A DNA stretch of 29,948 nucleotides from a virus. Numbering within the stretch: the stretch's first letter is position 1; every line of letters begins with the position of its first letter. Shown piece after piece: positions 1-7,708 of the stretch. The position numbers and the translations under genes are program-made. Below the pieces are notes generated by a model that saw only the letters and a program-made list of their open reading frames with translations, had not been told where the DNA came from and did no database searches. The stretch spans positions 1-29,948 of IMG/VR virus record IMGVR_UViG_3300021437_000066. One strand, written 5' to 3'.

Positions 1-291
1 GTAAAGAACGATGCTGGAGTCGTTGAAGATCTGACTGGAAGTACGTTCCTGCTTCAGATACGCGACTCCACCTACGCGCCAGATATTCGCATATCAGCAA
101 CAGATGCAAACGGGTTACTCGCAATCATCCCAACTCAAGGGGTAATCACAATCCAGCTGACCCCTACAGCAACCGATGCGCTGATCTACAGCTCAGGTAT
201 CTATGATCTGATTCAGACTAAGCCCAACGGAGACAAAATAAAGCTACTCCAGGGAACGGTCTCTGTTGAACCCACTATCAGCCGTGTATGA
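1..291 (+). CDS. Partial baseplate/BppU-like structural protein (C-terminal part)
   Basis: The reading frame is open from the first base of the window to a TGA at 289-291, so the start lies upstream. The visible 96 residues begin near 'DLTGSTFLLQIRD' and end 'LLQGTVSVEPTISRV'. This is the pattern of the short Ig-like/BppU_N-type beta domains found just upstream of phage tail fibres: a 'TG.t..lqiR' strand, a central 'TPTATDAL' strand and a closing 'LLQGTVSV' strand. It probably helps attach receptor-binding proteins to the baseplate. The next gene's ATG (288) overlaps this stop as ATGA, which indicates translational coupling. The family assignment is by pattern only; the virion role is supported mainly by the fibre genes that follow. 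Confidence 0.6.
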   Translation, partial: VKNDAGVVEDLTGSTFLLQIRDSTYAPDIRISATDANGLLAIIPTQGVITIQLTPTATDALIYSSGIYDLIQTKPNGDKIKLLQGTVSVEPTISRV

Positions 292-659
292 TAGTTGTGA
301 CGCGTCCTCCCTCGACGATTATTAGCGTCGACCAGAAGTCAAATCGGGTTAGCGTTAACCAGAACCTGACCGTTGTTGGGTTGAATAACGTCGCGGTAAA
401 TAATCCAACTGCAAACGATACGTTGGTGTATGCGGCAGGCCATTGGGTCAACGCTCCCGCGAAAACAGAGAACTTTGAATTCATTCAGCTCTCAAACAGC
501 GCAGTCTGGGAGATTCTCCACAACCTCAACAAGCGACCGTCAGTCACTGTGATTGATTCAAGCGGGGCGACCGTTGAGGGTGATATCGCTTATGTGGATG
601 CAAACCGTCTGATCATCACATTCTCTGATCCAATTCAGGGAACGGCATTTCTAAACTAG
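288..659 (+). CDS. Tail fibre/attachment-type structural protein (small)
   Basis: A 123-residue protein in an ATGA overlap with the preceding gene, without an obvious Shine-Dalgarno sequence, so it is probably translated by coupling. The N-terminal 60 residues contain a fibre-like repeat ('NQNLTVVGLNNVAVNNPTA'). The C-terminal half has the phage-tail motif 'WEILHNLNKRPSVTVIDSSG' followed by 'VEGDIAYVDANRLIITF', seen in many tail-fibre and baseplate proteins and likely a small beta-sandwich. No enzyme motif is visible. I infer a structural role in the fibre or its connector. The same HxL-type C-terminal motif recurs in the next gene ('ITHGLSTLDALVQVYEVSTG'), suggesting the two are related by duplication of this domain. 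Confidence 0.6.
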   Translation: MIVVTRPPSTIISVDQKSNRVSVNQNLTVVGLNNVAVNNPTANDTLVYAAGHWVNAPAKTENFEFIQLSNSAVWEILHNLNKRPSVTVIDSSGATVEGDIAYVDANRLIITFSDPIQGTAFLN

Positions 660-666
660 GAAACTC

Positions 667-1653
667 ATGTCACGCAAATTCCTCACCTCGGTTGATTTCA
701 GTAAAAACGAGATCCAAAACGCAGTTGCCCAGGTACTGTCGGCAGCTCCGGCAGGGGCAGTCCCCGGTCAGTTTTACTTTAATAGTACAAGTGGGAAGTT
801 GGAGTATCGCGGGGCGACCGCTTGGATTGACGCAACGGCTCGTTCCAACCATACTGGCACCCAGACCGCTGCTACTATCAGCGACTTTGTGCAGACGGTG
901 CAGAGTCAGCGACTGGATCAGATGGCGGCTCCTACAACGGCAGTATCGTTGAATGGGCAGCAGATCAGTAACCTGGCTGACCCAATTCAGCCACAGGATG
1001 CTGCCACAAAGAACTACGTGGACTCGGCAATCAACGGTACTGACTGGAAAAATTCAGTTCGAGTTGGTTCAACCGCCAATATCGCCTCGTTGGCAGGTCT
1101 GTTGACAATTGATGGGGTTACTCTGGTTGCAGGCGACCGAGTTCTGGTTAAGAACCAGTCCCAGCCTATCTATAACGGTATCTACGTTGCTGCTGCTGGC
1201 GCTTGGAACCGCTCGATTGACGCTGACACTGGAACCAAGGTAACTTCAGGCCTTTCAGTAATGATCACTGAAGGTACAACTAACGCCAGCACTCAGTGGC
1301 GCCTGATTACTGCTGACAGTATCGTTCTTGGGACAACTCCCCTCTCCTTTACTCAGATTGGTGCATCGATCTCCTACGCGCCCGGTACAGGCGTCGGTAT
1401 TGTTGGGAATGTTATCTCGATCGATCCAGCGCTGGTCGTTCGCAAATACGCCCAGACGTTTGGTGATGGTACTGCCACCAGTATTGCAATCACTCACGGT
1501 TTGTCTACTCTTGATGCGTTGGTTCAGGTGTATGAGGTTTCCACTGGGGCTACAATCGAGTGTGATGTGATTCGTAACAGCACCAATCAGGTAACGTTGG
1601 GCTTTGCTTTGGCCCCAGCTTCTAACTCGCTCCGCGTTCTGGTTCAAGGTTGA
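667..1653 (+). CDS. Tail fibre protein
   Basis: A 328-residue protein preceded by an AGGAAA Shine-Dalgarno sequence. The N-terminal part (about residues 1-60) has 'AAPAGAVPGQFYFNSTSG', a common fibre attachment motif. Around residues 95-125 is 'DPIQPQDAATKNYVDSAI', the classic phage-fibre phrase. Around 130-200 is a 'TIDGVTLVAGDRVLVKNQ..NGIYV' domain typical of tail-fibre and collar proteins. The C-terminal 65 residues repeat the 'THGL...V.V.....G..IECDVI' sandwich of the preceding gene. It most likely forms part of the long or short fibres. It ends in a TGATG overlap with the tailspike gene, so the three genes look like one translational unit. Confidence 0.8.
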   Translation: MSRKFLTSVDFSKNEIQNAVAQVLSAAPAGAVPGQFYFNSTSGKLEYRGATAWIDATARSNHTGTQTAATISDFVQTVQSQRLDQMAAPTTAVSLNGQQISNLADPIQPQDAATKNYVDSAINGTDWKNSVRVGSTANIASLAGLLTIDGVTLVAGDRVLVKNQSQPIYNGIYVAAAGAWNRSIDADTGTKVTSGLSVMITEGTTNASTQWRLITADSIVLGTTPLSFTQIGASISYAPGTGVGIVGNVISIDPALVVRKYAQTFGDGTATSIAITHGLSTLDALVQVYEVSTGATIECDVIRNSTNQVTLGFALAPASNSLRVLVQG

Positions 1654-4406
1654 TGACCACTAGCTCGCTTGCTCTTAAATCCCTCCCTCGTCTTCCGGTT
1701 TCAGAGGGAGCAACATCCCCCAACCCAGGGATCGCAGGAGTGTTTGCCTGGAGCACCACCCTGTCCAAGACAATGGTTTGGGGTGGAGCGAGCTGGAATG
1801 CGGTAAACCAGAAGCCAACGTATGATGAGTTGGCGGCGGGGTCGTCAGTACTGATTCAGGACTTTATCCCAGCCAATATCTGGGCCAATATCGTTGCCGG
1901 GACAAATACAACCCCAGTTCACACGTATGTGCAGGCTGCGTTGGACGCCTGCGCCGCGTCTCATTCGACTCTGGTATTCTCCCCCTACAAGTTCCTGATG
2001 AGTGCAGGGGTGACGTACGACTACGGAACTCACTCGATTGTTGGTAACGGTGCAGAACTGAACTACAGTTCAATGACTGCTGCTGGTGTATGTTTTTCAA
2101 TCACCACCCCCAATAACTTCTACCCGTTATGGGACTTGGCAGTCTATTCGTTGAACGGATTGAATATCAAGGGTATCAACTACGGTGGTACAAGAATCAC
2201 CGGGCTGATTGGGGTTCAGTTCGGAATCGGTCTATCCAATTCAGGCGCACACGCAGCCGTTCAAAACTGCACAATTTCTGGTTTTGATACTGGCGTTTCC
2301 TTTGGCGATCACTCATACGTTCAGAAGATAGATTCATGTGCAATCCATAATTGCAACACTGCTATTCTATATTCTGGCGTCACGCTTAATGATTCTGGGG
2401 AACGGCTTGGTTTCACCAACTGTGTGATTTTCAATAGTTTGACGCTTGCCCATGCAATTGCAGGCAATATGTCATTCAGCAATTGTTCGTTTGACTACTT
2501 TACCCAAGAAGCTATTATCGCGGAATTGGGCGGTTCAGTCTATATCAGCGATTCTCATATTGAATCAATCAACACGCCGAATCTAAGACCTTGGTTGCTA
2601 TGTAAGGATTCTAATTCCAGAATCTGTCTGAGTAACACAATCATTATCGTTAATGAGACAGTCTCGGTCTATATCGGTATTGCTGATGAATCCACTACGG
2701 GTGGCGATGTGGGTTCTGCTGATGCTGGAATCTATCTGGTCAATACCCATGTGAGCTTCACCCCGACTGGCGCGTTCACATTACCGACTATTTTCAAAGG
2801 CGCAGTCTATATTGACAATCTAACGTCTTTTGATGGTGGACGCTACTCAACTACCAACAAGCGGGTTCATGTCCATGTGGATCGAAATAACCTGCTTGCT
2901 GACGGTTCTTTTGAGAACTATGCAACCCCATCCGAATGGACTATCAGTTCTGGCGCTGCATTCACTGCCCCATCAATTGTTACAACACAATTCAGCGCAG
3001 GGGCAAAGTCATTGAATATGGCTCCGGCTGCTGGAACAACGACTAAGATTTACAAGTCGTTCCTATGTTCTCCCGGCGCAAAACCAACCTTCGGTTTCAA
3101 AGTTCTTGGGACAATTCCATCTGGCTCATTCCTCAATTTGGTTGTTGGATACCTTGGGAATAATGGATTCGATTCGGGAATCTCAAGCAGAACTTTCCTG
3201 TATTCATACACTGCGACTGATGTTAATTCATCAACATGGGCAATCGAATCGGCAAGGGCTTATTCAAGAGCACCAATCGGCACAACAAGGTTCTATGTTT
3301 CCCTAGAAGCAACTGGATCAGCAAACGTCTATATTGACGAATGTGTGATTGAGATTCTTGATAACAAACCTGCTACGCCAGACCTGAATGACACTTCAAT
3401 TGATAAGTTGAAGGATGTGGATACCACTACGGTTGCCCCAACTAATGGTCAAGCATTGGTATGGAATTCAACCACAAATAACTGGAATCCCGGAACAGTT
3501 GCAACTACTGGCGGTCTGTCTGCTGCAAATGCTGAATCAATCACAGGCCGTTGGGCTTTCACTAATGGGGCAAGATTATCGGTATTTGATTTTCAGTATG
3601 CTGATATTAATGACAAGTCAACGGCGGCAGATTCTGGAATATCTTTCAATTACAGTTCATCCTATTCAACCACTGCTCCGTTTCCTTACTATCGAGATTT
3701 CACAATCTTCAATGGTAAGGGTCTGGCTGCAATGAAGGTGTTTGGTTCATCAAGGACTGCCCTATTCTATTCTGGAATGCAGTTTGGTAACTTCTCGTGT
3801 GCTGCCAATCAGATCAGTTATACAGGCGGCGCAGGCGATCTGGGTGATGGTATGGAAGTTGCCATTAACTATAACTCTGGCTACGATTCAACTACTGGCC
3901 TTTGGTCGTTCCCCTATTATCGTAATTTCCATGTGTTTGATGGTAAGGGTGGTGGTCTGTTCAAAGCATCTGGCGTTGGGCGCAGGGTTGATTTTGAGAC
4001 GCCGAATGTCTATTTGACGACCTCAATCAACTTCAAGGGAACTGGTACATTCAATACGCAGTTCAATTCATCTGGTACAATCACTGCAAATCGGGTGATC
4101 AATTTGCCCAATGCTTCTGGGACAGTCGCATTGAATGAAGTCACCCCTGTTCTGTATCAGACAACAAACTACACGGCAACCACTGCTGATTCAGTTCTGT
4201 TGATGGATACTGGAGTTGGCGTTACTTTGACGTTGCCTGCGGCAAATACTGCACCGGGAAAACTGTTCAGAATCTCAAACGCAGGGGCAAATGCATTCAC
4301 CTTGACTGCGACCGCTGGATTGATTCAGTGGTCAGCAACCCAATCAATTCCAGTTGCCACACAACGCTGTGTGATCTCTGATGGTAATAACTGGTTCTGG
4401 TGCTGA
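1653..4406 (+). CDS. Modular tailspike/tail fibre protein with predicted beta-helix
   Basis: I place the start at the ATG at 1653, in a TGATG overlap; a TTG one codon earlier is possible. The protein has about 917 residues. Residues 1-55 resemble a particle-binding segment. From 'KPTYDELAAGSSVLIQDF' to about residue 400 is a pectate-lyase-type beta-helix tailspike pattern: 'AALDACAASHSTLVFSP.KF' followed by repeated short G/N/S-rich coils. About residues 410-570 open with 'NNLLADGSFENYATPSEW', resembling a carbohydrate-binding-module sandwich. A linker follows with 'LKDVDTTTVAPTNGQALVW', common in phage fibres. The C-terminal 300 residues hold two similar blocks ('PYYRDFTIFNGKG' and 'PYYRNFHVFDGKG'). 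It probably binds and may depolymerise surface polysaccharide; no catalytic residues can be assigned by eye. Confidence 0.8.
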   Translation: MTTSSLALKSLPRLPVSEGATSPNPGIAGVFAWSTTLSKTMVWGGASWNAVNQKPTYDELAAGSSVLIQDFIPANIWANIVAGTNTTPVHTYVQAALDACAASHSTLVFSPYKFLMSAGVTYDYGTHSIVGNGAELNYSSMTAAGVCFSITTPNNFYPLWDLAVYSLNGLNIKGINYGGTRITGLIGVQFGIGLSNSGAHAAVQNCTISGFDTGVSFGDHSYVQKIDSCAIHNCNTAILYSGVTLNDSGERLGFTNCVIFNSLTLAHAIAGNMSFSNCSFDYFTQEAIIAELGGSVYISDSHIESINTPNLRPWLLCKDSNSRICLSNTIIIVNETVSVYIGIADESTTGGDVGSADAGIYLVNTHVSFTPTGAFTLPTIFKGAVYIDNLTSFDGGRYSTTNKRVHVHVDRNNLLADGSFENYATPSEWTISSGAAFTAPSIVTTQFSAGAKSLNMAPAAGTTTKIYKSFLCSPGAKPTFGFKVLGTIPSGSFLNLVVGYLGNNGFDSGISSRTFLYSYTATDVNSSTWAIESARAYSRAPIGTTRFYVSLEATGSANVYIDECVIEILDNKPATPDLNDTSIDKLKDVDTTTVAPTNGQALVWNSTTNNWNPGTVATTGGLSAANAESITGRWAFTNGARLSVFDFQYADINDKSTAADSGISFNYSSSYSTTAPFPYYRDFTIFNGKGLAAMKVFGSSRTALFYSGMQFGNFSCAANQISYTGGAGDLGDGMEVAINYNSGYDSTTGLWSFPYYRNFHVFDGKGGGLFKASGVGRRVDFETPNVYLTTSINFKGTGTFNTQFNSSGTITANRVINLPNASGTVALNEVTPVLYQTTNYTATTADSVLLMDTGVGVTLTLPAANTAPGKLFRISNAGANAFTLTATAGLIQWSATQSIPVATQRCVISDGNNWFWC

Positions 4407-4407
4407 C

Positions 4408-4845
4408 ATGTATCTGCTATTCTACAAAGGTACGAAGGAAAATCCCAAATCAACCTGGGTTGACAATACGATCTGCCAAGTGACCCAGAGTAAGTTCTCC
4501 CATGTGGAGTTGGCCTATCGCCGCACCAAGGACGTTTATCATTGCTGGTCCAGCTCCCCAAGGGATGGAGGCGTTCGCCAGAAGGATATTGACATTTCCT
4601 CAGGGAAGTGGGAAGTCGTAAATATCAAACGCAAACAAGTAAAGTCTGAAGACTGGTTTATGTTTGAAGCGGCAACCTCAACGGGATACGATTATCTTGG
4701 GGTCGTTGGAACCGTTATACAGTATAACTGGTTCAATTCAAAGGACAAGTGGTTCTGCTCGGAGATAGTGGCTGAGGCGCTTGGGAAACCAGAATCATGG
4801 CGGTATTCGCCAGAAGATTTACATAAGATCTATAATGTACGATAA
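4408..4845 (+). CDS. Permuted NlpC/P60-like (YiiX/LRAT-type) hydrolase
   Basis: The start is the ATG at 4408, one base after the tailspike stop; an upstream in-frame ATG at 4381 lies inside the tailspike gene and is less likely. The protein has 145 residues. It begins 'MYLLFYKGTKE'. It has 'KFSHVELAYR' in the N-terminal third, which supplies a candidate catalytic His, and 'WFCSEIVAEALG' in the C-terminal third, which supplies a candidate catalytic Cys. The His-before-Cys order is that of circularly permuted papain-like NlpC/P60 enzymes (YiiX/YaeF type). Small proteins of this kind are often encoded beside phage tail fibres. The substrate could be peptidoglycan peptide or a lipid or thioester bond. 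The assignment rests on motif order and spacing only. Confidence 0.65.
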   Translation: MYLLFYKGTKENPKSTWVDNTICQVTQSKFSHVELAYRRTKDVYHCWSSSPRDGGVRQKDIDISSGKWEVVNIKRKQVKSEDWFMFEAATSTGYDYLGVVGTVIQYNWFNSKDKWFCSEIVAEALGKPESWRYSPEDLHKIYNVR

Positions 4846-5257
4846 GAAGCGGCTTCTCACAATAGCGATGTCTGATATTGATTCAGCGTTGTTTGCAACT
4901 CTGTTTGCAGCGATATTAACAGCGCTGGCAATCTCGATAATGAGCCCCTGTCCGTTCTTTACCCATATTGCCAAGCCTGTCTGGGTATTCGCGTTCTCGG
5001 TATTTGCCATCGCCCGGTTCTATCAGCTGTTTGACCGCCGACTAAATCGCTATGCCCGCATATCAACCTCAATGTTCGGCTTTGTGTTGTGGTCTGCTGT
5101 GGCAGCTTCAGCAATTATAAATACAACTGAGCAACCGTTGCGCATAGTATATCTCGTTCCGCTGATTATGGAAATTTGGATCACCGGACGCGCTCTTCTC
5201 GAAAAGCCAACCACAACAAGAATAACATCAAATGATCGACGCCGCAAACATAAATGA
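4835..5257 (+). CDS. Multi-pass membrane protein, unknown (holin-like by context)
   Basis: I chose the ATG at 4835 (140 residues, 'MYDKKRLLTIAM'), overlapping the end of the hydrolase gene. It has a weak TAAGA upstream; ATG 4868 is an alternative and ATG 4781 is deep in the previous gene. Four hydrophobic stretches are visible: 'ALFATLFAAILTALAISIM', 'VWVFAFSVFAIARF', 'SMFGFVLWSAVAASAII' and 'VYLVPLIMEIWITGRALL'. The tail is basic ('RRRKHK'), which would favour a cytoplasmic C terminus. I do not recognise the family. Its position between a possible cell-wall hydrolase and a TM-plus-coiled-coil protein allows a holin-like role, but small phage membrane proteins have many functions. Confidence 0.6.
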   Translation: MYDKKRLLTIAMSDIDSALFATLFAAILTALAISIMSPCPFFTHIAKPVWVFAFSVFAIARFYQLFDRRLNRYARISTSMFGFVLWSAVAASAIINTTEQPLRIVYLVPLIMEIWITGRALLEKPTTTRITSNDRRRKHK

Positions 5258-5585
5258 TATCCTGACAGTCGTCGGCACGATGGTTGGAACCGCAGTGGCT
5301 GGTTCCCTGGGATTTCGCCGTATTATCAAATCATGGGTAAGCGAGGGGGTTGCAATCTCCAAGGGTGAGGCTGAACGCGATATTGTGGAAAACCTGCGGG
5401 GTGAGTACAAGCGGTTGGCCGACCATAATCATGAGCTGATGATTCAGATGCAGAAACTCCAAAAGGAGATTCTCAATTTGCATAACTCAATTTCCTCCCT
5501 TCGGTCTGAGAATGTGTCTCTGAAGACTGAGATTGAACGCCTCCACAAAGTTATTGACCGCCTCGAATCTCGGGAGCTCAAATAA
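5232..5585 (+). CDS. Membrane-anchored coiled-coil protein (i-spanin-like topology)
   Basis: A 117-residue protein whose ATG overlaps the preceding gene by 26 bases. Residues about 8-27 ('DILTVVGTMVGTAVAGSLGF') form one hydrophobic segment. From about residue 45 to the end there is a long amphipathic heptad pattern ('LRGEYKRLADHNHEL', 'LQKLQKEIL'-like, 'LKTEIERLHKVIDRLE'), i.e. a coiled coil. An N-terminal anchor plus a coiled coil is the topology of inner-membrane spanins, but no partner outer-membrane lipoprotein lipobox was found nested or nearby. Other membrane-bound phage coiled-coil proteins share this plan. It shares one base with the start of gene 13 (TAATG). Confidence 0.55.
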   Translation: MIDAANINDILTVVGTMVGTAVAGSLGFRRIIKSWVSEGVAISKGEAERDIVENLRGEYKRLADHNHELMIQMQKLQKEILNLHNSISSLRSENVSLKTEIERLHKVIDRLESRELK

Positions 5586-6328
5586 TGTCCACTGTTACCT
5601 CGCGGGTTGGTGTTATTGATTGGGCCAAGCGCAAACTAGGCTACCCGCTGGTTGATGTGAATGTGCACGTGGATCAGTGCGATGATATTGTGGACGAGGC
5701 GATTGCTTTCTTTCGGGATTACTACTTTGACGGTATTGAGAAGGTTTATCTGAAGCATCAGATCACTGCAACTGATATTGCCAACCAATATATTACGTTA
5801 CCTGACCTGATTTTCGGGGTCAATCGGGTATTCCCAGGGAGTGCCGGGGCAGGCGGTCAGCCGAATATCTTTGATACTGAGTACCAGATTCGGATGAATG
5901 ACCTACGAGATATCACCTCAACCTCGATGATTTACTATGCTCAGGTGATGCAGCACATTGCGTTGCTTGACAATATGCTCAATACAGCGAAACAGTACCG
6001 ATGGAACAAACTCACCAATAAGCTGTATATTGATGAGAACTGGGCTGCCAAGGAAATCGAAGGCAACTATATTGTGTTGGACTGCTACAGGGCGCTTGAC
6101 CCGGCCGAGGCTCCCAAGTTCTGGGATGACCGCTTGTTCAAGCAGTATGTGGTTGCTTTGATGAAGCAGCAGTGGGGTCAGAATCTGAAGAAATACAGCG
6201 GCATCACTTTGCCAGGCGGTATTGCGTTGGATGGTCAGTCGATCTACGATGAGGGTAAGGCTGACAAAGAAGATATTGAAGACAATATCATGAACAAGCT
6301 GGCTCCGCTTGAATTCATGATGGGGTAA
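5585..6328 (+). CDS. 13: Neck/head completion protein gp13
   Basis: A 247-residue protein at the position of T4 gene 13, followed by 14 and 15 in order. The N-terminal segment ('LGYPLVDVNVHVDQCDDIVD' and then 'FRDYYFDGIEKVYLKH', 'ITATDIANQYI') matches the pattern I know for T4-type gp13. That protein seals the portal after packaging together with gp14, forming the neck to which the tail docks. It is shorter than T4 gp13 (about 309 residues). The C terminus 'NIMNKLAPLEFMMG' precedes gene 14 with one base between stop and start. The assignment relies on synteny and the recognisable N-terminal half. Confidence 0.85.
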   Translation: MSTVTSRVGVIDWAKRKLGYPLVDVNVHVDQCDDIVDEAIAFFRDYYFDGIEKVYLKHQITATDIANQYITLPDLIFGVNRVFPGSAGAGGQPNIFDTEYQIRMNDLRDITSTSMIYYAQVMQHIALLDNMLNTAKQYRWNKLTNKLYIDENWAAKEIEGNYIVLDCYRALDPAEAPKFWDDRLFKQYVVALMKQQWGQNLKKYSGITLPGGIALDGQSIYDEGKADKEDIEDNIMNKLAPLEFMMG

Positions 6329-6329
6329 T

Positions 6330-6983
6330 ATGACCCTGCGCCTACACACTTCAACCTGGAATAATGAGAACTCGTTAATCGAGTCGCTCATTATTGAGGC
6401 GATCCGTATGCACAGTATGGATTTTCTGTATATCCCCCGGAAGCTCGTCAATGAGGATAAGATCCTTGGGGAAGACCGCCTCAGCAAGTTTGAGCACGCG
6501 TACCCTATCGCCATGTATATGGAGAACTCTGATGGGGGCTTTGAGGGGCAACAAATGTTTGCCAGCAAGTTTGGCCTTCAGATGGAGCAGTCAGCTACGT
6601 TGTCAGTGGCGCGGCGCGAGTGGGAGCGGTTGGTTGGGGCGTCAGGCAATACTATTCTCCCAAACAGACCGGCAGAAGGCGATTTGATTTATTGCCCAAT
6701 GACAAATGGGTTGTTTGAAATCAATTTTGTCCAACACCAGATGCCATTCTATCAGGTTGGTCAGTTGTACGTGTATCAGCTGACAATCGAGTTGTTCAGG
6801 TATTCGTCAGAGAAACTTGAGACTGGTATTGCCGATGTGGACGTATTTGAAAGCCTCAAGTCGGCCGATGTGGCGGTAAATCCATCACCGGATGTGCCAG
6901 GGAACTTTGGCGATAACGATAAGCTGGCAGCTGAGGCAACTTCAAAGTTCTTTAACAAGAACTCCCCCTTTGGTAATCTCTGA
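6330..6983 (+). CDS. 14: Neck protein gp14
   Basis: A 217-residue protein preceded by GGGG (6322-6325). It contains the gp14-like segment 'ESLIIEAIRMHSMDFLYIPR' near the N terminus, 'KFEHAYPIAMYMENSDGGF' in the middle, then 'GDLIYCPMTNGLFEINFV' and 'YQVGQLYVYQLTIELFRYSS'. These features, with its place between 13 and 15, identify the T4 neck protein that with gp13 forms the collar ring at the head-tail junction. The acidic C-terminal segment is variable in the family. It overlaps gene 15 by TGATG, indicating coupled expression of stoichiometric neck subunits. Confidence 0.88.
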   Translation: MTLRLHTSTWNNENSLIESLIIEAIRMHSMDFLYIPRKLVNEDKILGEDRLSKFEHAYPIAMYMENSDGGFEGQQMFASKFGLQMEQSATLSVARREWERLVGASGNTILPNRPAEGDLIYCPMTNGLFEINFVQHQMPFYQVGQLYVYQLTIELFRYSSEKLETGIADVDVFESLKSADVAVNPSPDVPGNFGDNDKLAAEATSKFFNKNSPFGNL

Positions 6984-7708
6984 TGTTTGAAACTCCATTC
7001 TATCATCGTAATATCCGTAACCTGGTAGTGGGATTCGGTACTCTGTTCAGTCATATTAAGATTGTCCGAGACGATGAGGCGACGCCTGGCAATACCCAGA
7101 TTATCTCTGTGCCGATTGCCTATGGCCCAAAAGAGAAGTGGAATGTGAGGGTTGATCAAGACCCAAATCTTGAGAACCACACGTATGTCAATATCCCCCG
7201 TATGGGGTTTGAGATCACCGGGTACGCCTACGACGCTGCTCGGGCAATGAACCGTAACAACAAAATCAACGGTTGCACAACGGCTGGGGTTCCAAACGGT
7301 CGAGTTAACGCGCCAGTTCCATATAACGTAGAGTTATCATTATATTTGTTGACCAAGGGTACTGAAGATAGTCTGTCTGTGATTGAACAGATACTGCCTT
7401 TGTTCGCTCCAGAGTACACCTTATCCACAGTATCGCCTGTTGGGGTTCCAATTGATATTCCAATTATCCTGAACGGGGTGTCGGTGTCTGACGACTTTGA
7501 GGGTGACTTTCAGACGCGCCGATTGGTCACACACACGCTGAGCTTTACCGCCAAATTGAATCTGTTTGGGGCCGTTGATACCTCAAGCGGCGTTATTCTG
7601 AATACGACGGTTCCGGTCACCTCTGCTCCGGCTGCAACAGATACGCACTTGGCGACTGGAGTATTGCCAAGTAAGGCAATCGTTGTGGATACTTGGAAAT
7701 TAAATTGA
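6983..7708 (+). CDS. 15: Tail sheath stabiliser/terminator gp15
   Basis: A 241-residue protein with the gp15 hallmark start 'FETPFYHRNIRNLVVGFGTL' and then 'IVPIAYG'-like ('IISVPIAYGPKEKW'). The central 'IPRMGFEITGYAYDAARAMN' and 'VPYNVELSLYLLTKGTEDSL' follow, with 'GVSVSDDFEGDFQTRRLVTH' towards the C terminus. In T4, gp15 forms a hexamer capping the finished tail tube and sheath and joins the tail to the neck. The stop codon overlaps the proposed TTG start of the terminase gene, so no room remains for a small terminase gene here, unlike T4 (15-16-17). Confidence 0.9.
   Translation: MFETPFYHRNIRNLVVGFGTLFSHIKIVRDDEATPGNTQIISVPIAYGPKEKWNVRVDQDPNLENHTYVNIPRMGFEITGYAYDAARAMNRNNKINGCTTAGVPNGRVNAPVPYNVELSLYLLTKGTEDSLSVIEQILPLFAPEYTLSTVSPVGVPIDIPIILNGVSVSDDFEGDFQTRRLVTHTLSFTAKLNLFGAVDTSSGVILNTTVPVTSAPAATDTHLATGVLPSKAIVVDTWKLN

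Noticed and set aside
5918-6568. 216-codon minus-strand frame opposite genes 13 and 14.
   Set aside because: Overlaps two syntenic neck genes on the opposite strand, with no motif and no promoter; all real genes here are on the plus strand.
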